From positions 1 through 63,455 of the forward strand of contig JADKBO010000060.1 in assembly GCA_016715105.1 (NCBI GenBank): a stretch of 63,455 nt of DNA. The letters are read 5' to 3'. The stretch comes from Saprospiraceae bacterium. GTDB taxonomy: Bacteria; Bacteroidota; Bacteroidia; Chitinophagales; Saprospiraceae. Position 1 is the stretch's first letter. Every line of letters starts with the position of its first letter. Position numbers and translations under genes: made by a program. Under the pieces are notes generated by a model, which was given only the letters and a program-made list of their open reading frames with translations, was not told the DNA's origin and made no database searches. This document shows positions 29,511 to 39,527 of the stretch, one piece after another.

Positions 29511-30543
29511 ACCGCGTTGAGCCAAGCAGCCAAAGCATGTTTGGTTTGATTAATTGGTTTGCCATTGATAAAGTTTATAAATTGCTTAAAGTCTTTGCAC
29601 TCACCTTGTTACAATTCTTGTGTAAAGTCCTTCAAATCTCTTGGCGTAATTCTTTTTAATGTTGAATTCATCACAGTATTGTGAAAAAATAACTTCTATC
29701 GTTTTACGAATTATTTTCTTTTCAGGTTCGTATTTTATGAAGTCCTTTTGATTGCTTCGATATGGAACATTTAATTTTATTTCAAGATCTTCAAATAAAC
29801 TCAGTTGAATTGCCTTGCCAATATAAGCTCTATCACCAACTAGTTCGTGTTGTTTTAAGTGAGTATGATTATCATCCAATAATTTTAAAAAGTAATTATC
29901 GTGGACACTTGCAGAAGATATCATCATTTCTTTATAAATTCCTGTTTCTGTGGTTATTAAATGGAATTTATATCCTATAAACCAACCTCCCATTATTGCA
30001 TTTATACCTTTATCAGCAAGCACTTCATCAAATTTTGACTGCCTACAAGCCTTTGAATTATACTCTCTAACAAGCCTGCATGTTGGTATGGGCATTGAAT
30101 CAATTATCAATATTTTTGAATTAGTTCCAGCACACAATATCTCAGATAAATTTCTAATACAGCCCCCAAGGATATCAACCAACCGCTTGCGCCTTTTATT
30201 GAATTTTGTTCTATGAGGCAATTGTGGAAATAGCTCTGAATAATCTGTTTGTAATTTTGACCACAATAGATTTTCAGAATCAATCTGTAAACATTCAGCA
30301 GTAATACTTAAAGAAATTACCTCTAGATCTGTCATTTTAGGCGATCTTGGGTATTTCTGGATATTTTCTTCAAAAACAAAATATTCTTTGCAATGCTCTT
30401 TTATAGTTCCCTTGACTTTTACGTATATTGCCTTCAGATCGTGCATAATGGTATATTTTAGATTAGTCGTATAATCCTTTAATATACTGGTTTTCAACCA
30501 TATGTACGATCTTTTTCTCATCTATTTTAATGGCTCAACGCGT
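29511..30543 (-). mobile_element. IS982-family insertion sequence, complete
   Basis: The element is 1033 bp. Left end ACCGCGTTGAGCCA and right end TGGCTCAACGCGT are inverted repeats with one mismatch or indel. The 8-bp target duplication TATTGTTA flanks it at 29503-29510 and 30544-30551. It holds one intact transposase gene. Confidence 0.92.
29601..30446 (-). CDS. IS982 transposase
   Basis: The 281-residue protein is intact from the ATG at 30446 (MHDLKAIYVKVKG...). Family signatures include LFPQLPHRTKFNKRRKRL and the catalytic-region motifs IIDSMPIPTC, GYKFHLITTETG and LVGDRAYIG (DDE residues). The C-terminal tail ends YAKRFEGLYTRIVTR. A longer frame reaches 30521, but 30446 gives the family's usual start and length. 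As the best-preserved mobile gene in the window it may still be active. Confidence 0.9.
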   Translation of the reverse strand: MHDLKAIYVKVKGTIKEHCKEYFVFEENIQKYPRSPKMTDLEVISLSITAECLQIDSENLLWSKLQTDYSELFPQLPHRTKFNKRRKRLVDILGGCIRNLSEILCAGTNSKILIIDSMPIPTCRLVREYNSKACRQSKFDEVLADKGINAIMGGWFIGYKFHLITTETGIYKEMMISSASVHDNYFLKLLDDNHTHLKQHELVGDRAYIGKAIQLSLFEDLEIKLNVPYRSNQKDFIKYEPEKKIIRKTIEVIFSQYCDEFNIKKNYAKRFEGLYTRIVTR

Positions 30544-31089
30544 TATTGTTATTTCTATCTTTAACAATCTCTTGGGGAATTCTTATTCTTTTATTTTGGG
30601 TATTGTTCTACGAATATTTTTCAACGATTGGCTCAATTGACAATTATAATATGGGGACATTAAATGCATCTCTTGTCATAACAACAAAACCAACAAGAAT
30701 AGCAGTATTAACAAACCTAAGTATGGGATTTGGTAAATATCCATTAGTAAGAGTTTGCAAAATGGAAATGCCAAAAAAGTACAACAAACTAAATCAAAGA
30801 ATTCCATCGTCATGTGGCTATCAAAATTGCGAAGATCAAAATTTTTGGGATTTTGTAATGCCTAATCCAATAGTATATGCAACTGATAATGAAAACGCAA
30901 TTAATCAAAAATTAAGTGAAATTCCCAGTCAAGACTGGATAGAATTAAATAATTGGATAAAAGTTAACAAACACAACTTTTACGAAGGATATTATCCCAT
31001 AAGAACCATAGAAAACAATTGGAATGAAATAGAAAACCCAAAATTCAATTCGTTCTTTGAAGAAAAAAGACCGAAAGATAATCGAGTAG

Positions 31090-32905
31090 GCGGCCGTGAG
31101 CAATAGAGCCCACGGTGCACCTCTCACACCACTGTACGTACGGGTCTCGTATACAGCGGTTCAAGTAACAATTAGTTTAGAATGTACCTTGTGATAGTAA
31201 TCCCTGAAAGACTCGTAGCCACGTAGTTTAAGCTTTTCTTCAGTTACAGTTGTTCCCATTATTGGGCTGCAAGCGATTCGCCATCCCCCTAGTCGGCTAT
31301 TGCTAAATTGCTTTGCCTTCACATGGTCTAGGCCAAGTTGTCTAAATGCTCGGTATCGGCGATTAGCTTTCTTCCACCCTTTCCAAATGCAGTACCTTAA
31401 TCGGCACCGTATCCAGCTGTCCAGATACTTAAACTTTTCATAACCTGTGGCGACTTTGAAGTAATTTACCCAGCCTCGCATCAGCCAATTTAGTCTTTGT
31501 ATCCTTTCCGTGAATGGGATCGGACTTGTCTTCTTTTGTGATTACTTTGATTTTCTCTTTCAACCTCATCCAGCTTTTCTTTGATATGCTCAGTCTGTAT
31601 TTGCCTTTTCCCCTTTCTTATAGGTAGATGTAAAGCTATGACCTAGTAATTCAAAGTTCACTGGGCGGCAAATGCTTGTTTTCTCTGCATTCACCTTCAG
31701 TTTTAGAGTGCAGTCTAAGTAGTGAGTTATGCTGGTAAGTACCCTCAATGCTGATCGCTTACTCCTTAAGAATATGCTACAGTCGTCAGCGTATCTTACA
31801 AACTTGTGCCCTCTCCTGCTTAGTTCTACATCAAATTCGTTGAGCAGGATGTTTGACAGTAGTGGGCTCAATGGTCCGCCCTGTGGCGCCCCTTTTCTTC
31901 GCTTTTGATACTTTCCTTCAATCACTATCTCCGACTCTAGTATTCTTCTAATCAGTTGTAAGAGTGTCTTATCACTGATTTTCTTTGATATCAGGCCCAT
32001 GAGTTTGTCATGGTTTACTTCATCAAAGAAGCTTTTAAGATCTAGGTCGATGACGTCTTGGTAACCAGCGTTGATGTACTCTAATCCTTGACTTAAAGCT
32101 TGTCCTGCATTTCTCTTAGGTCTGAACCCGTAGCTGAACTCAGAGAACTCTTCTTCCCACATCGGGCTTAATACCTGATGTATCGCCTGTTGTATCACTC
32201 GGTCTGTCGTTGTCGGTATACCTAGTAGTCTGGTTCCTCCCGTACTTTTCTGTATCGGTTTGCCCAGTACTGCTTGTGGCATGTACCTTCCTGATCGTAG
32301 TGATACGATGATACTCAGCATGTTCGCCTTCAAGTGGTCCTTAAGTTCTTTGACGTTTATGCCATCGATTCCTGCAGATCCATCATTGGACACTACTTTC
32401 CTGTAGGCAATCCGTAGATTGTCTAAGTCTAGTATTCTGTCCATCAAGTTGTCATACTTCATTGCTTCTAAATTTAATCTTGCCTTCTTCCCCAAGGTCG
32501 ATTCATCGTCATTGTCTGTTCAGATTCAAAACGGTGATGATTCCCGCGGCTCTTAGCTGTTTCTTGTTCGGTCCTTCCTCCTTTTATAAAGTACTATGAC
32601 CTCTGCTGACTTCTCTGTTTTATCAATTCATGATTACAGAGATCTCCCTTGGTAAGGCAAATATCTTTCCGCCGATTCCCGCTGGATCTACTAATAGAAA
32701 TATCTAGTTTGGGCTTTAGTACGATGTGCTACCTTACCCATTTCTATTAGCCTCATATCCAGTTCCTGTTCGTCGGTACCGGCTTTTGTAGTCCGCTTAC
32801 TTCAGATCTCCGATCACTCGAAACACCCTTGCGGCTTACTAATGCTTCCGTGCGTTACAACGGCGCATAAGAGACTTTCACTCTCTAGACAAATCCTTCG
32901 ATTTG
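31090..32905 (-). mobile_element. Bacterial group II intron
   Basis: On the minus strand the RNA 3' end shows a domain V-like hairpin (GAACCGCTGTATACGAGA ... TACAGTGGTG, ~31125-31164). A domain VI-like hairpin follows (CCGTGGGCTCTATTGCTCA, ~31092-31112), ending CCGCCTACTCGAT. Domain I-like structured sequence occupies ~32560-32905 and the maturase gene lies in domain IV. The 5' boundary is approximate. It borders the C-terminus of the 29097 gene, in antisense. Confidence 0.75.
31161..32495 (-). pseudogene. ltrA: Group II intron reverse transcriptase/maturase (LtrA-like), two frameshifts
   Basis: The reverse-transcriptase domain is well kept: DGSAGIDGINVKELK, GGTRLLGIPTTTDRVIQQA, YGFRPKRNAGQAL, DLDLKSFFDEVNHD, RKGAPQGGPLSPLLSN and the catalytic FVRYADDCSIF. 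An indel near 31610 and another near 31505 shift the frame. The maturase X domain then appears (RLNWLMRGWVNYFKVATGY, LDSWIRCRLRYCIWKGWKK). No HNH endonuclease domain follows. The symbol is given by family, not by close identity. Confidence 0.85.
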
Positions 32906-33056
32906 AAATATTTTAAATATTATATTTACCATTCAAGGCACACACAATGTACATGACGATCATGCCTCCTAACGTCGGCACGCCGCATGTACTAAACGTT
33001 ACCTGCAAGCGTAAGAACGACCGTGCCAACAAAACCGAACGAACGAAAAAAATGTG
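32906..33056. other. Intergenic upstream of the copper cluster, with GTTA-type junction end
   Basis: CCTAACGTCGGCACGCC...ACTAAACGTTACC (32968-33004) resembles a small junction element. It is followed by CTGCAAGCGTAA, also present after the J3 end near 41799. Confidence 0.35.
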
Positions 33057-33064
33057 TACTTTTG
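33057..33064 (+). promoter_or_regulatory. -7 box of the copper-resistance cluster
   Basis: TACTTTTG sits 13 bases before the ATG at 33078. This rules out the in-frame GTG at 33054 as a start, since it lies upstream of transcription. Confidence 0.6.
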
Positions 33065-33077
33065 TAACATTAAACGT

Positions 33078-33446
33078 ATGACAAGACAAATTTCCATATT
33101 GCTGATAGTGATGCTTGGTTTCTTTTTGACACCAACGCTGACTTATGCGTGTGGTAAACCAGCAGAAAAAACCGAAAAGTCTTGTTGCAAAAAAGAAACT
33201 TCCCAAACAGAAAAGAAAGACTGTTGTAAAAGTCATTCACAGAAAGACAAAAACGATGATGGTTGCGGTGGGAAATGTAAAAATCCTTCTTGTCATTGCC
33301 CGACTGCACCTCTTACTATTGCACTTCCTTTTGTTACCGAAATGAAATATCATAACATCTTTCTCGAAAAGGTAACAATTGCATACACAGAAACCTACAT
33401 TTCTTCAGGTTTCCGTTCTATTTGGCTACCGCCAAAAATAGGCTAA
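33078..33446 (+). CDS. Cysteine-rich secreted heavy-metal-associated protein
   Basis: The 122-residue protein begins with a signal peptide (ISILLIVMLGFFLTPTLTYA). A lysine- and cysteine-rich stretch follows: SCCKKE, KDCCKS, GCGGKCKNPSCHCP. The end is hydrophobic and aromatic. Such proteins sit with heavy-metal efflux genes in Bacteroidota and may chelate copper in the periplasm. It leads the copper cluster. Confidence 0.75.
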   Translation: MTRQISILLIVMLGFFLTPTLTYACGKPAEKTEKSCCKKETSQTEKKDCCKSHSQKDKNDDGCGGKCKNPSCHCPTAPLTIALPFVTEMKYHNIFLEKVTIAYTETYISSGFRSIWLPPKIG

Positions 33447-33538
33447 TCTCTTGCTTTGATAGCCATAGGTTTGTCCAATTGAAAGCAAATAAATTGCTTT
33501 CACAATTAATTATTTTCAAAAATTTAAAATTTTCAAAA

Positions 33539-34399
33539 ATGAACTCATTAAAATATTTAATGACCGCATTAGCAATGTTGTCATTCATAGCGAGTAACGC
33601 TCAAATTAAAAACGCTAAAACCGAAAGCGTAAAAATTTACGGTAATTGTGGTATGTGTGAAACTACCATAGAAAAAGCAGGAAACCTTAAAAAAACAGCC
33701 GAAGTGGATTGGAACAAAGACACAAAAATTGCGACCATTACATACGATGAAAAAAAGACCAATCAAGACGAAATCTTGAAACGCATTGCATTATCAGGTT
33801 ACGACAGTGATAAATTTCTTGCCCCTGATGACGTGTATGCAAAACTGCCTGAATGTTGCCAGTACGAACGAGTAAATAAAACAGTTACAAAGACGGAAAC
33901 GTCAAAAAACGATACTTCAAAAATGGAAATGCACGACCATTCGGCAATGAGGGGAACACCGCAAAATGCTAACCAACTGAAAGCGGTATTTGACAATTAT
34001 TTTTCCATAAAAGATGCGTTGGTAAAATCAGACGGCAATACTGCGTCTGCAAAAGCCAAAGATTTGAGTAACGCTATTTCATCAGTAAAAATGGAAACAT
34101 TGACGACAGAGGAACACACTGTTTGGATGAAAGTAATGAAAGACCTTGCCTTTGACGCAGAACATATTGCTGAAACGAAAGACGTAGGACATCAGCGAGA
34201 CCACTTTACATCGCTTTCCGACAATATCTACAAACTGATAAAAGTTTCAAAACAGGAAACTTCTGTTTATTATCAGCATTGCCCAATGTTTAACGATGGA
34301 AAAGGTGCCAATTGGTTGAGTAAGGAAAATGCAATCAAAAACCCGTATTACGGTTCTTCTATGCTTTCTTGTGGCAAAACAACAGAAACAATTAAATAA
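33539..34399 (+). CDS. Periplasmic HMA-domain/DUF3347 copper-binding protein
   Basis: The 286-residue protein starts at ATG 33539 with a signal peptide (MNSLKYLMTALAMLSFIASN). An HMA domain (residues ~28-90) has the metal motif GNCGMCETTIEKA. A linker with EMHDHSAM leads to DUF3347 (~135-280), ending in a Cys/His motif (YYQHCPMFN, YGSSMLSCGK). It would act as a periplasmic copper chaperone for the ATPase and oxidase encoded next. The longer frame from 33422 lacks a signal peptide. Confidence 0.85.
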   Translation: MNSLKYLMTALAMLSFIASNAQIKNAKTESVKIYGNCGMCETTIEKAGNLKKTAEVDWNKDTKIATITYDEKKTNQDEILKRIALSGYDSDKFLAPDDVYAKLPECCQYERVNKTVTKTETSKNDTSKMEMHDHSAMRGTPQNANQLKAVFDNYFSIKDALVKSDGNTASAKAKDLSNAISSVKMETLTTEEHTVWMKVMKDLAFDAEHIAETKDVGHQRDHFTSLSDNIYKLIKVSKQETSVYYQHCPMFNDGKGANWLSKENAIKNPYYGSSMLSCGKTTETIK

Positions 34400-34455
34400 T
34401 TTACACAAAAGCGTAGTCATTTTTTACGGCTACGCTTTTATTAAATAACAAAAAA

Positions 34456-36954
34456 ATGAAATACACTTATCATATACACGGTATGACCTGCAACGGTTGC
34501 CGCAGTCACGTAGAAGAAGCCCTTTCAAAAGTTAAAGGAGTTTCAAAAGCAACAGTTGATTTAAAAAAAGCCGAAGCTACGATTGAAATGGAAAAACACA
34601 TTCCACTTGAAACCTTTCAAGAGGCTTTAAAGAATGACGGTGGAAAATATAGCATTCACAAATCGGGAGAACACCACCACATTTCCGAAGCTAAAAAAGA
34701 AACATCAAAAGGAAATGGAACAGGTACATTTTATTGTCCGATGCATTGCGAAGGAGATAAAACATATTCCAAAGAGGGCAATTGCCCTGTCTGCGGAATG
34801 GATTTAGTTGAAGAGCAAAACTTATCGAGTACTTCATCAGAACAATGGACCTGCCCGATGCACCCCGAAATAGTAAAAGACCAAGCTGGTGCTTGTCCTC
34901 TTTGCGGAATGGATTTAGTGCCTATGCAACCCGACCTTTCAGCAGAAGAAAAAACATATAAGAAGCTTTTAAAAAAGTTTTGGATAGCTACACTATTCAC
35001 CTTGCCCATTTTCGTAATCGCAATGAGCGAAATGGTTCCCAGTAATCCATTGTATGCAGTAATGGATCAAAAATATTGGAATTGGGTTCAGTTTGCATTA
35101 TCCATTCCGGTGGTGTTTTATGCCACCTGGATGTTTTTTGAACGTGCCTATAAAAGCATCATAACGTGGAAGCTCAATATGTTTACGCTAATAGGAATTG
35201 GTGCAGGTGTAGCTTGGTTATTTAGCGTGTTTGGAATGCTTTTCCCGGATGTGTTTCCAAGCCAATTCAAAACACATTTTGGCGCAGTTCACGTGTATTT
35301 CGAAGCAGCTACCGTTATCTTAACCTTGGTACTTTTAGGACAATTATTAGAAGCTCGTGCCCACAGCAAAACCAATTCAGCAGTAAAAGAATTATTGAAA
35401 TTGGCCCCGAACAAAGCCATTAAAATGGTCGATAATGAAGAAGTTGAAGTAAGCATAGATAAAATTGAATTAAACGATATTCTCAAAGTAAAACCAGGCG
35501 ATAAAATTCCGGTAGATGGTGTGATAACCGAAGGCCACACCACTATTGACGAATCTATGATTACGGGTGAGCCTATTCCCATAAATAAAACCAATGGCGA
35601 TAACGTAAGTAGTGGCACCATCAATGGCAACCAATCCTTTTTGATGAAAGCAGAAAAAATAGGTAGCGACACGTTACTTTCTCAAATCATTAAGATGGTG
35701 AATGATGCCAGTAGAAGCCGTGCACCGATTCAAAATTTAGCAGATAAAGTTTCAGGATATTTTGTTCCGGTTGTGGTTATAATTTCTCTGATAACCTTTG
35801 CCGTATGGGCGATATGGGGTCCGGAACCTGCTTACGTGTATGCCTTGGTCAATGCCATTGCTGTTTTAATTATTGCTTGCCCGTGTGCATTAGGATTAGC
35901 AACACCAATGTCGGTTATGGTTGGCGTAGGCAAAGGTGCTCAGAATGGAGTGTTGATTAAAAATGCAGAAGCACTTGAAAAGATGAACAAGGTAAACGCC
36001 TTAATCATAGATAAAACAGGAACGATTACCGAAGGAAAGCCAACGGTAGTAAAAATAGGTACTTTTAATGCCGACTACGATGAAAGAAAAGTGTTACAAT
36101 ATATTGCTTCTGTAAATAGTAACAGCGAACATCCTTTAGCAGAAGCAACTGTGAAGTATAGCAAAGAACAAAATGCAGAAATTATAAAATCGGAAAATTT
36201 CAGTGCAGTTACCGGCAAAGGAGTTGAGGCTACAATTGAAGGTAGAAAAGTGGCTTTGGGTAATCCGAAAATGATGGAATATGCGAATGCTGAAATTACA
36301 TCTTCTATGCAGGATGAAGCGAAAAAACATCAGCAACAAGGTAAAACCGTATCATTTTTAGCTGTCGATAAAAAGGTTGTAGGTTATGTAGTCATAGGCG
36401 ACAAAATCAAAGAAACCAGTAAGAAAGCGATTGCAGAACTTCAAAAGCAAGGCATTGATGTGATAATGCTAACAGGCGATAATCACGACACAGCACAAGC
36501 CGTAGCGACTGAACTTAGTCTAACAAATTTTAAAGCCGGTATGCTGCCAGAAGATAAATTGAGAGAAGTGGAAAAGTTACAACAACAGGGTAAAGTTGTA
36601 GCAATGGCAGGAGACGGTATAAATGATGCCCCGGCATTAGCAAAAAGTGATGTAGGCATTGCAATGGGTACAGGTACGGATGTCGCTATCGAAAGTGCGA
36701 TGATAACCTTGGTGAAAGGCGATTTACACGGCATTGTAAAAGCTCAAAAATTGAGTCAATCAGTAATGAGAAATATCAAGCAAAACCTGTTTTTCGCATT
36801 CATCTACAACGTATTGGGCATTCCCATCGCAGCAGGTGTGTTATTTCTATCCTTCGGCATATTATTATCACCTATGATAGCCGCCTTGGCAATGAGTTTT
36901 AGCTCGGTATCTGTAATTGTTAATGCGTTAAGATTGAGAACTATTAAAATTTAA
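34456..36954 (+). CDS. copA: Copper-translocating P1B-type ATPase
   Basis: The intact 832-residue protein starts with an HMA domain (HGMTCNGCRSHVEEA). Two heavy-metal-binding repeats follow (CPMHCEGDKTYSKEGNCPVC; CPMHPEIVKDQAGACPLC). The P-type core shows the TGE actuator motif (MITGEPIPI), the membrane CPC motif (IACPCALGLATP), the phosphorylation site DKTGTITEGKP, and the hinge GDGINDAPALA. Expected function is ATP-driven Cu(I) export. It lies 57 bases after the HMA-DUF3347 gene and 16 before the oxidase, so the three form an operon. Confidence 0.93.
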   Translation: MKYTYHIHGMTCNGCRSHVEEALSKVKGVSKATVDLKKAEATIEMEKHIPLETFQEALKNDGGKYSIHKSGEHHHISEAKKETSKGNGTGTFYCPMHCEGDKTYSKEGNCPVCGMDLVEEQNLSSTSSEQWTCPMHPEIVKDQAGACPLCGMDLVPMQPDLSAEEKTYKKLLKKFWIATLFTLPIFVIAMSEMVPSNPLYAVMDQKYWNWVQFALSIPVVFYATWMFFERAYKSIITWKLNMFTLIGIGAGVAWLFSVFGMLFPDVFPSQFKTHFGAVHVYFEAATVILTLVLLGQLLEARAHSKTNSAVKELLKLAPNKAIKMVDNEEVEVSIDKIELNDILKVKPGDKIPVDGVITEGHTTIDESMITGEPIPINKTNGDNVSSGTINGNQSFLMKAEKIGSDTLLSQIIKMVNDASRSRAPIQNLADKVSGYFVPVVVIISLITFAVWAIWGPEPAYVYALVNAIAVLIIACPCALGLATPMSVMVGVGKGAQNGVLIKNAEALEKMNKVNALIIDKTGTITEGKPTVVKIGTFNADYDERKVLQYIASVNSNSEHPLAEATVKYSKEQNAEIIKSENFSAVTGKGVEATIEGRKVALGNPKMMEYANAEITSSMQDEAKKHQQQGKTVSFLAVDKKVVGYVVIGDKIKETSKKAIAELQKQGIDVIMLTGDNHDTAQAVATELSLTNFKAGMLPEDKLREVEKLQQQGKVVAMAGDGINDAPALAKSDVGIAMGTGTDVAIESAMITLVKGDLHGIVKAQKLSQSVMRNIKQNLFFAFIYNVLGIPIAAGVLFLSFGILLSPMIAALAMSFSSVSVIVNALRLRTIKI

Positions 36955-36970
36955 AAATGAAATTCTTAAA

Positions 36971-39235
36971 ATGGATAATAAAAAAAATATTTATAAAAAA
37001 CTGTTGCCGATAGCTCTAATATTATTGGCGACAACTTCTCTTTTCGCTCAAAAGGTTGTGAGATACGATTTGTACGTAAAAGACACACTTGTAAACTATG
37101 CAGGAAAAGAAAAAAGAGCCATTGCAGTAAACGGTCAAATACCAATGCCTACCCTAACTTTTACGGAGGGCGATACTGCTGAAATTGTAGTACACAACCA
37201 ATTAAAGGAAAGTACTTCATTGCATTGGCACGGTGTATTCCTACCCAATAAAGAAGATGGTGTGCCTTGGCTTACACAAAAACCAATTGAACCTGGAACA
37301 ACATATACTTATCGTTTCCCAATCATTCAACACGGAACGCATTGGTATCACTCACACTCAGGGTTACAGGAGCAGATTGGAATGTATGGCAATTTTGTAA
37401 TGAAGAAAAAGGATGATGATAAAACCTTTAGAAAAGGAATAGATGATTTACCAACCGTTCCCATAATTTTAAGCGAATGGACAAATCTAAACCCCGACAA
37501 CATCAATAGAATGTTGCATAATGCCAATGATTGGTCAGCTATTAAAAAAAATGCAACACAGTCTTACGTAGAAGCCATTAGAGAAGGACATTTTAAAACA
37601 AAAATAAAGAACGAATGGAAACGAATGTTGGCAATGGATGTAAGCGATGTTTATTATGACAAAATTTTAATCAACGGAAACCACACAACCGATTTAAAAA
37701 CGGTTGACGGAAAAACCTTGAAAGCAGGCGATAAAGTAAGATTAAGAGTTTCTAACGGTGGTGCTTCGTCTTATTTTTGGCTGCGGTATGCAGGCGGTAA
37801 AATTACAGTAGTTGCCAATGACGGCAACGATGTAGAACCTGTCGAAGTCGATAGACTAATTATTGCAGTTTCTGAAACTTATGATATTGTTATTACCATT
37901 CCTGATGATGGTGTTGCTTATGAATTTTTAGCAACCACCGAAGACAGAACACAATCTGCAAGCTATTTTGTGGGTAATGGCATCAAACAACTCATTTCTC
38001 CACTTCCCAAATTGAAATATTTTGAAGGAATGAAGATGATGAACGATATGATGAAGATGGACGGCAACCTTGACGATATGGGAATGAAAATGAGCCTGAA
38101 CCAAATGGATATGAACGTGGTAATGTATCCCGAAATTACAGGAGAAGCCAAGCAAAAACAAGACCATAGCCAACATAATATGGACAACGACCCCAACCGT
38201 TATAATGCTAATGCTTTAGGAGAAATTAAAACCCTAAATTATGCAATGTTGCAATCGCCATACAACACAACACTACCAAAAGATGCACCAGTAAGGGAAC
38301 TCAAATTTACCCTTACAGGAAATATGAACCGCTATGTGTGGAGTATGGATAATAGAATACTTTCAGAAGTTGATAAAATACCAGTTAAGAAAGGCGAAAT
38401 TCTACGCATTACCATTCATAATAACTCAATGATGCGACACCCAATGCACTTGCACGGTTTCGATTTTAGGGTAATCAATGGTAAAGGCGAAAAATCACCA
38501 CTAAAAAATGTGTTGGATATAATGCCAATGGAAACGGATACCATTGAGTTTTTAGCAAACGAAGAAGGAGATTGGTTTTTTCATTGTCATATCTTATATC
38601 ATATGATGGGCGGGATGAATAGAGTTTTTGCAGTTGATGACTACCAAAATCCATACTTACCCAACAAAAAACAAGCCTACAATAAATTGCAAAGAGAAAG
38701 CAATATGCCACATTTTATGGCTCAAAACGATTTTGCAACCAATGGAAATGATGGAGAAGCGATGGTTCAAAATGCAAGATGGTCTTTAGGAACAGAATGG
38801 CGTTTAGGTTACAATGATATGCACGGTTACGAGGTGGAAACCCATTTAGGAAGATATATAGGAAAAGCGCAATGGTTTATGCCGTTTATCGGTTTTGATT
38901 ACCGATACCGAAAAATGGGAATGGACGAACACGAAACCAATTTATTCGGTCAGAAAAACGAGAAAGATACCCGCAGAGCCGTTAGTTTAGGTTTTATGTA
39001 CACTTTGCCAATGCTCATTAATTTTCAGGCAGAAGTATATCACGATGGAATTGTCCGTTTATCGCTAATGCGTGAGGACATACCGATTTCTAAAAGAATA
39101 AGAGCAGGTTTTATGGTCAATACCGATTTTGAATATATGGCAGAGTTAAAGTACATTATCAACAAAAATATGAGTATAAGAGCGCATTATGACAGCGATA
39201 TGGGACTTGGTTTCGGACTATCATTGAATTATTAA
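36971..39235 (+). CDS. Multicopper oxidase fused to a CopB-like outer-membrane domain
   Basis: The intact 754-residue protein has an N-terminal signal peptide (ending LLATTSLFAQ). Type 1-3 copper sites are visible: LHWHGVFLP and HWYHSHSGLQEQ near the N-terminus, HPMHLHGFDF and HCHILYHMMGGM near 485-545. A Met-rich insert (MKMMNDMMKMDGNLDDMGMK) lies mid-protein. After ~570 a beta-strand-rich tail (WSLGTEWRLGYNDMHGY ... MGLGFGLSLNY) resembles CopB. The enzyme would oxidise Cu(I) in the periplasm, and the tail suggests outer-membrane attachment. Confidence 0.9.
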   Translation: MDNKKNIYKKLLPIALILLATTSLFAQKVVRYDLYVKDTLVNYAGKEKRAIAVNGQIPMPTLTFTEGDTAEIVVHNQLKESTSLHWHGVFLPNKEDGVPWLTQKPIEPGTTYTYRFPIIQHGTHWYHSHSGLQEQIGMYGNFVMKKKDDDKTFRKGIDDLPTVPIILSEWTNLNPDNINRMLHNANDWSAIKKNATQSYVEAIREGHFKTKIKNEWKRMLAMDVSDVYYDKILINGNHTTDLKTVDGKTLKAGDKVRLRVSNGGASSYFWLRYAGGKITVVANDGNDVEPVEVDRLIIAVSETYDIVITIPDDGVAYEFLATTEDRTQSASYFVGNGIKQLISPLPKLKYFEGMKMMNDMMKMDGNLDDMGMKMSLNQMDMNVVMYPEITGEAKQKQDHSQHNMDNDPNRYNANALGEIKTLNYAMLQSPYNTTLPKDAPVRELKFTLTGNMNRYVWSMDNRILSEVDKIPVKKGEILRITIHNNSMMRHPMHLHGFDFRVINGKGEKSPLKNVLDIMPMETDTIEFLANEEGDWFFHCHILYHMMGGMNRVFAVDDYQNPYLPNKKQAYNKLQRESNMPHFMAQNDFATNGNDGEAMVQNARWSLGTEWRLGYNDMHGYEVETHLGRYIGKAQWFMPFIGFDYRYRKMGMDEHETNLFGQKNEKDTRRAVSLGFMYTLPMLINFQAEVYHDGIVRLSLMREDIPISKRIRAGFMVNTDFEYMAELKYIINKNMSIRAHYDSDMGLGFGLSLNY

Positions 39236-39527
39236 AAAAACGCTAAATAGTGGGCGGACAAGAACGCCAGCAGGTAACAACTAAGTTTTCGTGGTGTGCG
39301 CAGCACATGCCATGAAAACTCTGTTGAACGGAAGCTTCGGTTGCGATACCAAGAATGAAAACGAATTTTTCTGATTATGGATTTATCGTAGAAGTTTCAA
39401 ACTACTCACGATTCTTTGCTTATAGAATACAAAGTCACAATTGGTGGTTTTTCAACTGATTTTGGCTTTATAGATATCTACTTTTTGCATAACATCTATT
39501 TTAGGACATACCTTCCCCTACCCAATA
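39236..39527 (+). other. Intergenic, with fragments of a junction element and a small ORF
   Basis: CGCTAAATAGTGGGCGGACA resembles the start of a junction element. A 34-codon frame (39358, MKTNFSDYGFIVEVSN) has no recognised family. The right part probably holds the end of the IS91 unit. Confidence 0.3.

Larger units (their letters stand above)
29097..31106 (+). pseudogene. Membrane hypothetical protein interrupted by IS982
   Basis: The reading frame runs 29097-29510, is broken by IS982 (29511-30543), and resumes in register at 30552 after the duplicated target TATTGTTA. Rejoined, it gives about 323 residues: a soluble N-terminal part (to KNRKKHYIKI), two closely spaced transmembrane helices (IALIAILLLFLSLTI and WGILILLFWVLFYEYF), and a soluble C-terminal domain (YPLVRVCKMEMPKKYN, CGYQNCEDQNFWDFVMP). 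The last codons run into the edge of the group II intron at ~31090, so the true C-terminus may also be altered. The function is unknown; it pairs with the small membrane protein upstream. Confidence 0.75.
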
